Positions 9,141 to 15,477 of a DNA stretch of 64,000 nucleotides are shown here, piece by piece. Under the pieces are notes generated by a model. The model was not told the DNA's origin. It saw nothing but the letters and a program-made list of their open reading frames with translations, and did no database searches. Numbering within the stretch: position 1 is the first letter of the stretch; the number at the start of each line of letters is the position of its first letter. Position numbers and translations under genes: made by a program. The DNA is from Oscillospiraceae bacterium. GTDB lineage: Bacteria > Bacillota > Clostridia > Oscillospirales > Oscillospiraceae. The stretch lies in NCBI GenBank assembly GCA_017440925.1, contig JAFSAP010000001.1, forward strand, positions 1-64,000. The letters run 5' to 3'.

Positions 9141-10289
9141 TCACTTCTCCAAAAACAATACAGATAACTCTTCTTCCTGATATTCGGGAATCATTTTACA
9201 GATCCGTTCCACAGGAATCTGCATCAGGAATTCGCTACCCTTCCGGTCGCTTTCTATGCACCGGAACGCAACCCAGGCCATACGGTGCTTTTGAATAACC
9301 TTGGCCACAGCGCTTCTGTCATGGCTGTATTCCTCATACAGTTGTTTTGCCAGATATCCCAGCCGGTCTGCCAGATGTTGCAGTCGAGCCAGATGATAAT
9401 CATAGAATTTAAATACTGGGATCAACTCCGGATTCGCCTGACAGATTATATCAATCTCTGTAGAAGCGTCTAACAGCATCTGAACACATTCTCGCTTGGT
9501 AATGGATTTCATCTGCATCAGGTGGTGTTTCGCAATGTAGTCGGGAGATTTTACCTTTACCCGGTTCCAATTATCATCCACAACCACAAATCCCTCTGCC
9601 ATTATTTCTTCCGAATCTGTTTGATTCAATCGAATGGCCATTTCCACACATTCTCCCAGAGAGCAGATAGGATACATTTGTGGTTTTCGGATTCCAATAT
9701 TAACATCCAATTCCTGCCCTGTCAGATTATGACGAGTGCCGATATGATAAAGGGTTGTGGTTTCATAGGGTACAACTACCCTACTGCTGGGACTAACCAG
9801 TTCAAAAATGTAGGTAATATATTTTTCCAGAGAATCAAATGGAATATCTCCATAATTGTCCGCTTTGCAGATAAGCTCGTAGAAGGAGCTCAAGGAAAAC
9901 TCGCCCACGGGAGCGTTTTCTGCCCGTAGTGTTGCATTGGTAGAAAACTGCCAACCCGCTTTTCTATGGTCATACCACAGCTTGATAATAGACCCGTCCA
10001 CCTTTTCCTGCACCTTTGCACAGGTCCAGTCAATGGGATCCGCATAGCTTTCATTGTGGTTACCAAATTTTCGAAAGGGCCAGCAAACTACTTCCAGCTT
10101 TTCGGTATCCAGAATGATTCCCCGGGCTTCCTGAACCATAGGATCTGCATAATTACAGTTGAAACCATAGTTAAAAATCGCATAAGGTCCTTCTCTTCTG
10201 GTTTTAATTCCATAGTTTTTCCAGAGTAACGACTCCCATTGTTCCGGATTTTCAGCCAGGAACCGGCAAAGATAAGAATTTGTATTCAT
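9141..10289 (-). CDS. T4 Rnl1-like ATP-dependent RNA ligase
   Basis: 382 residues. Nucleotidyltransferase motifs are in order: ARGIIL upstream, motif I KVDGS with the AMP-accepting Lys96, motif IIIa FELVSP (162-167), motif IV EGFVVVD (232-238) and motif V VKVKSPDYI (244-252). WPFRKFGNHNE resembles the RPxxKFFN segment of T4 RNA ligase 1. Such ligases reseal tRNAs cut by anticodon nucleases. The start has AGGAGA 8 nt upstream and lies 8 bp after the kinase-HD gene, so the two are co-transcribed. The exact Rnl subfamily is inferred. Confidence 0.88.
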   Translation of the reverse strand: MNTNSYLCRFLAENPEQWESLLWKNYGIKTRREGPYAIFNYGFNCNYADPMVQEARGIILDTEKLEVVCWPFRKFGNHNESYADPIDWTCAKVQEKVDGSIIKLWYDHRKAGWQFSTNATLRAENAPVGEFSLSSFYELICKADNYGDIPFDSLEKYITYIFELVSPSSRVVVPYETTTLYHIGTRHNLTGQELDVNIGIRKPQMYPICSLGECVEMAIRLNQTDSEEIMAEGFVVVDDNWNRVKVKSPDYIAKHHLMQMKSITKRECVQMLLDASTEIDIICQANPELIPVFKFYDYHLARLQHLADRLGYLAKQLYEEYSHDRSAVAKVIQKHRMAWVAFRCIESDRKGSEFLMQIPVERICKMIPEYQEEELSVLFLEK

Positions 10290-10297
10290 AATGTCTC

Positions 10298-11233
10298 CTA
10301 ATGTGCCGCACGGTCTGCCCGATGCAAGGCCAGCAGGTCAGAAATAAATGCTTCACCGAACAACTTTCTGTCTTTTTCTTCTGCACTGTCTACCCAACGC
10401 CAATGGGTCAACGGTCTCATATGGCAGTTGATCAGATTCGTTTCATACAACACCTGACGAAATTCTTCCGGCGAAAGGGACTTACCACTGCACATTTCTG
10501 TCAGGTATAAATAAGCACCATAGTTGTCATGTCCCAGATAATGGGCATTTGCTGTCGGTTCCCCCCGAGTATTGCGATACTGTTTGGTATACAGCTTTCC
10601 AACATCGTGGTAGGCTGCCACCCGTTCCATCATTTTTCCATAACCCTGATCCTTACAGTATTGGACTGCAGCCTGCATATGTTTATCCAATGTCAGGCTG
10701 TGGTGAGGATTATCCTGGTTAAATTCCTGTATTTTATCAAATGGAAATTGATAGGCAGTTGTGTCTATAACCGGAATGATCTCATCCCAGCCTTCCCAGT
10801 AGTTAGGACATTCAAAATTATGCAGCATACGCTGCATTCCTTCTTCCGGAACCCGGGCGCTTCCTGTTCTGTGCCGGTTCCGCTCCAGGCATATTTCCAC
10901 CGGAGTAATAAACAGAACACATTTCTTCACACAGGAAAATCTCTTAAACTGTTCCAGAAATGACATACGACGTTTTCTGCTGAGATTGGTAGCATCCACA
11001 ACAACAGACAGCCCCCGCCTTAAGGCTTCTCCCGTCTTTTTGCGGATCATCTCAAAAACCTGACTGTGAATGCAGGATTTCTCCTTCTCTGACAGGCTTT
11101 CCAAATCCACACCTTGCATCAGACCTTCCCGGATTTCATCAGAAGACATAATCAAATAACCTTGATCCCGGTAAGCCGCACTCTGCGTGCTTTTGCCGCT
11201 GGCCGGAATACCAACAAACATAACAAGTTCCAT
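10298..11233 (-). CDS. Polynucleotide 5'-kinase fused to an HD phosphohydrolase
   Basis: 311 residues. The N-terminal P-loop kinase has GIPASGKS (8-15), a VVDATN strand near 80 and an Arg-rich lid RNRHRTGSARVPEE, as in T4 Pnk-type kinases. The C-terminal HD domain has His185, His209-Asp210 (AAYHDVGK), and AHYLGHDNYGA. The kinase would phosphorylate 5'-OH RNA ends and the HD domain could remove 2',3'-cyclic or 3' phosphates, as in known HD-Pnk enzymes, though here the domain order is Pnk then HD. This would heal breaks for the adjacent ligase. GGAGG precedes the ATG. Confidence 0.87.
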   Translation of the reverse strand: MELVMFVGIPASGKSTQSAAYRDQGYLIMSSDEIREGLMQGVDLESLSEKEKSCIHSQVFEMIRKKTGEALRRGLSVVVDATNLSRKRRMSFLEQFKRFSCVKKCVLFITPVEICLERNRHRTGSARVPEEGMQRMLHNFECPNYWEGWDEIIPVIDTTAYQFPFDKIQEFNQDNPHHSLTLDKHMQAAVQYCKDQGYGKMMERVAAYHDVGKLYTKQYRNTRGEPTANAHYLGHDNYGAYLYLTEMCSGKSLSPEEFRQVLYETNLINCHMRPLTHWRWVDSAEEKDRKLFGEAFISDLLALHRADRAAH

Positions 11234-11312
11234 TTTTAGCCTCCATACGGATTGTTTGATATTATCATATCATGTTCTTTCTGCGAATAAAATGCTTAAT
11301 TTTGATTTTATG

Positions 11313-11342
11313 GAAGAAAGAGGCTACCCTGAAGGCAGCCTC
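11313..11342 (-). terminator. Intrinsic terminator after the Ro60 gene
   Basis: On the minus strand GAGGCTGCC (11342-11334) pairs with GGTAGCCTC (11328-11320), followed by TTTCTTCC. It separates the Ro60 transcript from the kinase-ligase genes, which lie 130 bp further and would then need their own promoter or readthrough. Confidence 0.7.
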
Positions 11343-11365
11343 CTTTATAGTTATTAACATATTCA

Positions 11366-13039
11366 TCAATTCTGGTTTTGCTCTGCATCCTTCTCATCCC
11401 AGAACCGGTTAATGGCATCGGCATAGACAAGCTCATTGCCGGTCCAACCGTAGAGAATAGAGGTTCGGTAGCCGTTCTCGGGGATCAGTACATTGCTGTA
11501 ACCCGCAGTCTGGACACAGAATACATTGACCTTTGGATTCACGGTTCGACGGTAAGTGTCGATAAGCTTTGCTACATCCACATAGCTGCCCCGGCAGCAA
11601 TAGCCCGCCGCCTTATATTGGGCCATACCTGCACCGGTGCCATAGAGGCCACCATGACCAGCCTGCTGGTCGGAATAGATGAAGATGTTGTCATAGACGA
11701 TCTTCTCCCGGATTGCCTGCTCAAAGAACAGCCAGATACCATTCTCGGTAGCATGTCCCACATCCCGGCCCCCAGTAGCATTGATCTGCTCTGTCTGATG
11801 GAGAACACCCTGCCGCTTGGAGATCTCATACATCTGCAGTCTGTCACCGAACTTACCCACAAAGCCCTCCTCAGAGTTGTGGGCAGTGATCACAGAAGAC
11901 AGATTGTCGATCTCTGCAATCCGTACAGAGCCATAGGAAGAGGTGATGCAGCCCCATGCAGAGCCGGAGTTGTCCGACAGACAGACAGTGCGGCCCGGCA
12001 GAGTCGGCATATTGCCGCAGGCAATGTCGATACACTCCTCCAGTGCATCCAGAATCATCTGACGGTGACAGATGCCAGATGCCACCTTTATGGCATCGTA
12101 TGCGCTCTTGTACCGGTAGGGGAACTGCTTGCCGTCGGGAACACCCTTCTTCAGCTGATTCAGAATCTGGCGGGTCTGCTCCATGTCAGAGATCTCGGTA
12201 AAAATACCCCGCAGATTTCGAAGCAGCGCCATGTGGCCAATGTGGATGGTGTTCAGAATCTCAGCCCAGGAAGCACCGCCTGCGCGCAGAGTCTCCCAGG
12301 TCTTCTCCTCCTGAGGAGTCTCCACCGTGCCGGTACGCATCAGCTCATCAATGAGGGTGCCCTTGGCATGGCAGATCCGGATGGTGTCGATCATGCCGAT
12401 ACCACTGTTGCGGTACTTGTAGACCTCATAGCGGTTCATTGCACCCAGGCGCTCTGCCCAGGATCGCTTCAGGATGCCGGGAATCCGGTTCTTGGACTTG
12501 TTGCGGTAGAGGTAGTAGGTCAGCTGAGAAGCCGGCTCATCGGCACGAGACATGACCTGAGCATTGATTGCCGCAAAAGCACCGGGGTTTGCCTCAGTAA
12601 AGGCACAACGTGCGGGATGGATCGCTGCACGAACCATAATCACCTGAGGGTTCAGACGCATGTGGTATACCTTACGGAGGGTCACCGCCCACTCAAGAGT
12701 TGCCCGGAAGTTATATTCCAGAGCTGCGTCGATGACCTCTTCCATAACCTGAGAAGTATTCTTTTGCAGATAAGCCTTCATCTCTGGGATCAGATATGCC
12801 TCAAACAAAGAGTTTACCGTAAATCGGCCGTCTGAAACCTTGCTGATGCCTGCCTCTGCAAAAGCACCATCGCGGTAATAAGCAGGCTCACCAAAGATAG
12901 AGGAAGCCGTTACCAGCTTCAAGGTGTCCACGGGATTCCACTGATAGGAAATACCGCCCATATAGTTTACAACAGGATGCTTCTGCTGAAAAAGCTGGTT
13001 CTTTCGCTGTGCAGAAACATATTGCTCCATTCGGCTCAT
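11366..13039 (-). CDS. rsr: Ro60/Rsr RNA-binding protein (TROVE + vWA)
   Basis: 557 residues from the ATG at 13039 (MSRMEQYVSAQ), chosen because AGGAGG lies 7 nt upstream; a start at 13057 lacks one. Residues about 15-340 form the HEAT-like TROVE ring that binds single-stranded 3' ends and Y RNA. A vWA domain follows with the MIDAS motif DNSGS at 356-360. Ro60 proteins bind misfolded or damaged RNAs and are gated by Y RNAs. Here a Y RNA lies 47 bp upstream, and repair enzymes lie downstream. This is one of the firmer calls in the island. Confidence 0.93.
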   Translation of the reverse strand: MSRMEQYVSAQRKNQLFQQKHPVVNYMGGISYQWNPVDTLKLVTASSIFGEPAYYRDGAFAEAGISKVSDGRFTVNSLFEAYLIPEMKAYLQKNTSQVMEEVIDAALEYNFRATLEWAVTLRKVYHMRLNPQVIMVRAAIHPARCAFTEANPGAFAAINAQVMSRADEPASQLTYYLYRNKSKNRIPGILKRSWAERLGAMNRYEVYKYRNSGIGMIDTIRICHAKGTLIDELMRTGTVETPQEEKTWETLRAGGASWAEILNTIHIGHMALLRNLRGIFTEISDMEQTRQILNQLKKGVPDGKQFPYRYKSAYDAIKVASGICHRQMILDALEECIDIACGNMPTLPGRTVCLSDNSGSAWGCITSSYGSVRIAEIDNLSSVITAHNSEEGFVGKFGDRLQMYEISKRQGVLHQTEQINATGGRDVGHATENGIWLFFEQAIREKIVYDNIFIYSDQQAGHGGLYGTGAGMAQYKAAGYCCRGSYVDVAKLIDTYRRTVNPKVNVFCVQTAGYSNVLIPENGYRTSILYGWTGNELVYADAINRFWDEKDAEQNQN

Positions 13040-13064
13040 AACAAAGCCTCCTTTCATTTATCTT

Positions 13065-13292
13065 AATAATTGGAATTTCTTGTGAGACAGCACCACGAAT
13101 ATATGGAACAACATTTTTTCGTGTTCTACCGCTGAACTACAGCCAGTTACTTTTAGGCTGGGAGGGGTCGAACCTCCGTCTCGCTCTGGAAGTGAGATGA
13201 AGTTGTTCCAGCCGCTATGGTGCTGTCCTTTTGCAAACCGAGAATTCTTGCATTGACATAGAAAAGTACAAATGTTGGAATTATTTGTGAGG
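13065..13292. repeat. Imperfect direct repeats flanking the Y RNA
   Basis: Plus-strand AATAATTGGAATTTCTTGTG (from 13065) and AATGTTGGAATTATTTGTG (from about 13271) are imperfect copies in the same orientation, one on each side of the Y RNA gene. They may mark a duplication or an insertion of the Y RNA module, or be shared processing or regulatory sites. Between 13293 and 13355 there are two further small hairpins and no gene was recognised. Confidence 0.5.
13086..13227 (-). ncRNA. Bacterial Y RNA (YrlA-like) with permuted tRNA module
   Basis: The ends pair perfectly over 10 bp: GACAGCACCA at the 5' end (13227) with TGGTGCTGTC at the 3' end (13086). After an internal loop a second 8-bp helix forms, GGAACAAC with GTTGTTCC. 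Inside are tRNA arms in permuted order: an anticodon-like arm (CTCAC-TTCCAGA-GCGAG), a T arm (GGAGG-TTCGACC-CCTCC), an acceptor-like stem CAGCC/GGCTG closed by an 11-nt loop, then a D arm (GTTC-AGCGGTA-GAAC). This is the arrangement known for bacterial Y RNAs that bind Ro60. It lies just upstream of and in line with the Ro60 gene. The fold was made by hand. Confidence 0.85.
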
Positions 13293-13355
13293 AAGTCAAC
13301 GCTGCCGCTACGGTCAGCTTTTTTGTTTTGATTCCGGGACTTTAGTCCGGGAATA

Positions 13356-13429
13356 TGGCATGACTTACAGGACTCAAACCTGTATAACTGATTTTGGAGA
13401 CCAGGGTCCTATCTTTGAACGAAAGTCAT
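13356..13429 (-). tRNA. tRNA-Trp(CCA), unusual elbow
   Basis: 74 nt with encoded CCA. Acceptor ATGACTT/AAGTCAT is perfectly paired, discriminator G, anticodon loop CTCCAAA gives CCA. The D loop AAAGATA lacks the G18-G19 pair and the T loop TTTGAGT has T instead of C at position 56, so the G19-C56 elbow contact is lost on both sides. It may be a degenerate or specialised tRNA. Last of the eleven tRNAs in transcription order. Confidence 0.8.
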
Positions 13430-13443
13430 ATATAGAATGGATT

Positions 13444-13518
13444 TGGTGGGATATACCGGGCTCGAACCGGCATCCTCTGTTTGGAAGACAGATATGCTGA
13501 CCATTGCACCAATACCTC
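13444..13518 (-). tRNA. tRNA-Gly(TCC)
   Basis: 75 nt, CCA encoded. Anticodon arm TCTGT-CTTCCAA-ACAGA; T arm GCCGG-TTCGAGC-CCGGT. Acceptor GAGGTAT/ATATCCC has a mismatch at the second pair. Discriminator A. Confidence 0.85.
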
Positions 13519-13524
13519 ATTTTC

Positions 13525-13598
13525 TGGAGGAGCATACCGGATTCGAACCGGTAACCTCCGCTCGGCGGGAAGATGTGTTGCCATTACACCAATGCTCC
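13525..13598 (-). tRNA. tRNA-Gly(GCC)
   Basis: 74 nt, CCA encoded. Acceptor GGAGCAT/ATGCTCC, discriminator T, anticodon loop CCGCCGA. The anticodon stem TCTTC/GCGGA has one mismatch. Six nt from the next tRNA downstream. Confidence 0.87.
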
Positions 13599-13608
13599 AT
13601 ATTGTTTC

Positions 13609-13684
13609 TGGAGGAACATACCGGACTTGAACCGGCGTCTTCTGCGTGGCGGGCAGATATGTTAACCATCTACACCAATGCTCC
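13609..13684 (-). tRNA. tRNA-Gly(GCC)
   Basis: 76 nt, CCA encoded. Acceptor GGAGCAT/ATGTTCC, discriminator T, anticodon arm TCTGC-CCGCCAC-GCAGA, T arm GCCGG-TTCAAGT-CCGGT. It is nearly the same as the copy at 14177. Confidence 0.9.
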
Positions 13685-13692
13685 ATATTTTG

Positions 13693-13767
13693 TGGTGAAA
13701 CATGTCGGAATCGAACCGACGGCTTCTGCATGGCAAGCAGATATGTTAACCATTACACCAATGCTCC
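13693..13767 (-). tRNA. tRNA-Gly(GCC)
   Basis: 75 nt, CCA encoded. Acceptor GGAGCAT/ATGTTTC, discriminator A, anticodon arm TCTGC-TTGCCAT-GCAGA, T arm GTCGG-TTCGATT-CCGAC. The loop has T32, unlike the other Gly copies with C32. Confidence 0.88.
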
Positions 13768-13776
13768 ATATTTTTC

Positions 13777-13850
13777 TGGACGAGCATACCGGATTCGAAC
13801 CGGCAACCTCTGCACGGCGGGCAGATATGTTACCATTACACCAATGCGCG
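13777..13850 (-). tRNA. tRNA-Gly(GCC) with C1-G72 acceptor
   Basis: 74 nt, CCA encoded. Acceptor CGCGCAT/ATGCTCG: the first pair is C-G rather than G-C and the third pair is mismatched. Anticodon loop CCGCCGT, T arm GCCGG-TTCGAAT-CCGGT. The first pair is an identity element for glycyl-tRNA synthetase, so normal charging is doubtful. Confidence 0.82.
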
Positions 13851-13858
13851 ATTCTTTC

Positions 13859-13932
13859 TGGTGAAACATGTCGGAATCGAACCGACATCCTCTGTTTGGA
13901 AGACAGATATGCTACCGTTGCACCAATGCTCC
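13859..13932 (-). tRNA. tRNA-Gly(TCC)
   Basis: 74 nt, CCA encoded. Acceptor GGAGCAT/ATGTTTC, discriminator A, anticodon arm TCTGT-CTTCCAA-ACAGA, T arm GTCGG-TTCGATT-CCGAC. Its 3' end plus trailer (CACCAGAAAG) is the closest match in the window to CRISPR spacer 169-205. Confidence 0.9.
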
Positions 13933-13935
13933 ATG

Positions 13936-14010
13936 TGGTGATACCTGCGGGATTTGAACCCGCGTGCCCGGATTGAGAATCCGGTATCCTGACCGCTAGA
14001 TGAAGGTACC
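13936..14010 (-). tRNA. tRNA-Glu(CTC)
   Basis: 75 nt, CCA encoded. Acceptor GGTACCT/AGGTATC, discriminator A, anticodon arm CCGGA-TTCTCAA-TCCGG, T arm GCGGG-TTCAAAT-CCCGC. A regular tRNA-Glu shape. Confidence 0.9.
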
Positions 14011-14013
14011 ATT

Positions 14014-14088
14014 TGGCCCTGCCTACGGGACTCGAACCCGTGTAACCGGAGAGACAGTCCGGCATCTTAACCGCTGGATCAAAGCGGG
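14014..14088 (-). tRNA. tRNA-Asp(GTC) with C1-G72 acceptor
   Basis: 75 nt, CCA encoded. Acceptor CCCGCTT/AGGCAGG starts with C1-G72 and has a mismatch at pair 3. The discriminator is G, as expected for Asp. Anticodon arm CCGGA-CTGTCTC-TCCGG, T arm ACGGG-TTCGAGT-CCCGT. Confidence 0.85.
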
Positions 14089-14094
14089 ATATAG

Positions 14095-14166
14095 TGATGC
14101 CTGCGGGAATCGAACCCGCGTTATCAGATCGAAAGTCTGATGTCCTGACCCCTAGACGAAGGCACC
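14095..14166 (-). tRNA. tRNA-Glu(TTC)
   Basis: 72 nt without CCA: the genome reads CTA after the discriminator A, so the CCA must be added enzymatically, unlike its ten neighbours. Acceptor GGTGCCT/AGGCATC, anticodon loop CTTTCGA, T arm GCGGG-TTCGATT-CCCGC. Confidence 0.9.
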
Positions 14167-14176
14167 ATATTGTTTC

Positions 14177-14252
14177 TGGAGGAACATACCGGACTTGAAC
14201 CGGTGTCATCTGCTTGGCGGGCAGATATGTTAACCATCTACACCAATGCTCC
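14177..14252 (-). tRNA. tRNA-Gly(GCC), first tRNA of the cluster
   Basis: 76 nt, CCA encoded. Acceptor GGAGCAT/ATGTTCC, D arm GTGT/ACAT, anticodon arm TCTGC-CCGCCAA-GCAGA, T arm ACCGG-TTCAAGT-CCGGT, discriminator T. It is the promoter-proximal member of the eleven-gene array. Confidence 0.92.
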
Positions 14253-14539
14253 ATGTGGCGGCTCCTGAGGGGCCATACTTTTGAGATTCTTTCGCAATGG
14301 TTGCTGCGATTCCCGATCTTGGTTTCGCTCTGTATTTGTAGCTTCATTCTACCACCGAAGGGTTTCTTTATCGTGGAAAAAACCTTGCGAACTTCACTTT
14401 GTGATTTCTGTGTCAGACCAAAGACTTTCCGGTTTCTTCCAAAGCGGTAAATTCAAAGTATCCTGTGCTGTTTTATCCGGTTTGTGTATTCCCTGTGTCT
14501 TTGTGGCTTTATCTTAACACCATATTCTTCCTTTATCGT
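14253..14539 (-). other. Upstream region of the tRNA array, with a terminator-like repeat
   Basis: No gene was recognised. It should hold the promoter of the tRNA cluster, but no convincing -35/-10 pair was found; TAGAAT near 14350 is a possible -10. A roughly 30-bp stretch at 14363-14394 (TTTATCGTGGAAAAAACC then TTGCGAACTT) duplicates the T-tract side of the WYL-gene terminator at 14528-14558. Confidence 0.5.
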
Positions 14540-14583
14540 GGAAAAAAACTTGCGAACTCCGTTATTTACAGAGTCCGCAAGTT
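14540..14583 (-). terminator. Intrinsic terminator of the WYL operon
   Basis: On the minus strand AACTTGCGGACTCTG (14583-14569) pairs with CGGAGTTCGCAAGTT (14561-14547) and is followed by a run of T. The stop codon of the second WYL gene falls in the loop. Confidence 0.85.
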
Positions 14584-15477
14584 TTGTTGATTTGTAATTC
14601 TGTTTTTGATTTGCTCTACTATGGATTTCGGTTCCACCACCTTCAGCACGGGGCCAAAGGACAGGATCCGGATCAGAAGCTCCCGCTCATCCCGGGGTTC
14701 ATACCAGAGGGTGATCCGGTACATACCTTTTTCCAACTGCTCCGTCTCTTTCTCCAGATGGGAAAAATGCAGCATGGCACGCTCCAGAGCGTTGCGCCGG
14801 TTTGAAAGCTCCAGAACCAGCTTTACCTTCTGTAATTGCGGAATCTCCTTTCGGGACGATTCCGCTTCCTGAAGTTCACAACTATGGATCCTGGCCACAT
14901 TCAAAATTGCCGGATGCCCATTTTCCATAATCAGAAGCCGGAATTTATCATCCTTTTCCGAGTATTCCAGCCGATAGGGAGCGCAGATATGGGTCTGCAT
15001 TCCGTTCGCACCTCTGTACAGAAGCCTGACCCTCTGCTTCCGGGCAATCGCCTGGGCAAGCTGCCGAAAATTATCCATATAGTCAGGATCCTCATAAGGG
15101 TCACCATCTTCATAACGGTCGAACCAGCAGAACATATCCCGGGTAAACAAGGGCTCCACATTTTCAAGTCCCTGGTCGGACAGACCGAACAGCCGGATCC
15201 TGGGATCCTGAAGGATGGCTTTCAGCCAGCGCTTTTCCACCATTGTCAGCGGACGGTCCGGAGGATCTTGTAACACGCTTTCTCCTGCCTCATTCAGCAG
15301 ATACCAGCTGTCCTTCAAAGCCTCCGGTATGTACATGGTGCTTTCCGAAAACGCAGACCCGGAAATGATCCGGCGGATCTCCCGCCGGGAAATACTGCCG
15401 TTTTCGGAAGCATACCGGAGGATCTGGGTTACTGTGTGATAGTATTTTCCGTAAATTTCGTGAAACAGCATCGTCAT
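14566..15477 (-). CDS. WYL-domain transcriptional regulator (second of pair)
   Basis: 303 residues from the ATG at 15477, which overlaps the upstream stop as ATGA; an ATG at 15471, better spaced from GGAGGG, is also possible. The N-terminus (about 1-75) has helices resembling a winged-helix region. The middle carries VRLLYRGANG and the HICAPYRLEYSEKDDKFRLL stretch of a WYL-type ligand-binding domain, and the C-terminus has the usual WCX-like extension. WYL regulators often control defence and DNA/RNA damage genes. It probably senses nucleic-acid fragments or a nucleotide ligand and controls the adjacent repair/tRNA island. Confidence 0.75.
   Translation of the reverse strand: MTMLFHEIYGKYYHTVTQILRYASENGSISRREIRRIISGSAFSESTMYIPEALKDSWYLLNEAGESVLQDPPDRPLTMVEKRWLKAILQDPRIRLFGLSDQGLENVEPLFTRDMFCWFDRYEDGDPYEDPDYMDNFRQLAQAIARKQRVRLLYRGANGMQTHICAPYRLEYSEKDDKFRLLIMENGHPAILNVARIHSCELQEAESSRKEIPQLQKVKLVLELSNRRNALERAMLHFSHLEKETEQLEKGMYRITLWYEPRDERELLIRILSFGPVLKVVEPKSIVEQIKNRITNQQNLRTL

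Noticed and set aside
13254..13333. Plus-strand TTGACA with a weak -10 (TGGAAT) followed by a hairpin and T-run
   Set aside because: It would give a transcript of only about 45 nt with no recognised RNA; kept as coincidence.
13437..14347. Long open frames on both strands with internal repeats (about 179 and 225 residues)
   Set aside because: The repeated motifs are translations of tandem tRNA T arms and anticodon arms; the DNA folds into eleven tRNAs.
14370..14558. Two GG-N10-GC matches resembling sigma-54 promoters on the plus strand
   Set aside because: Both are part of the terminator sequence and its duplicate, and no plus-strand gene follows.
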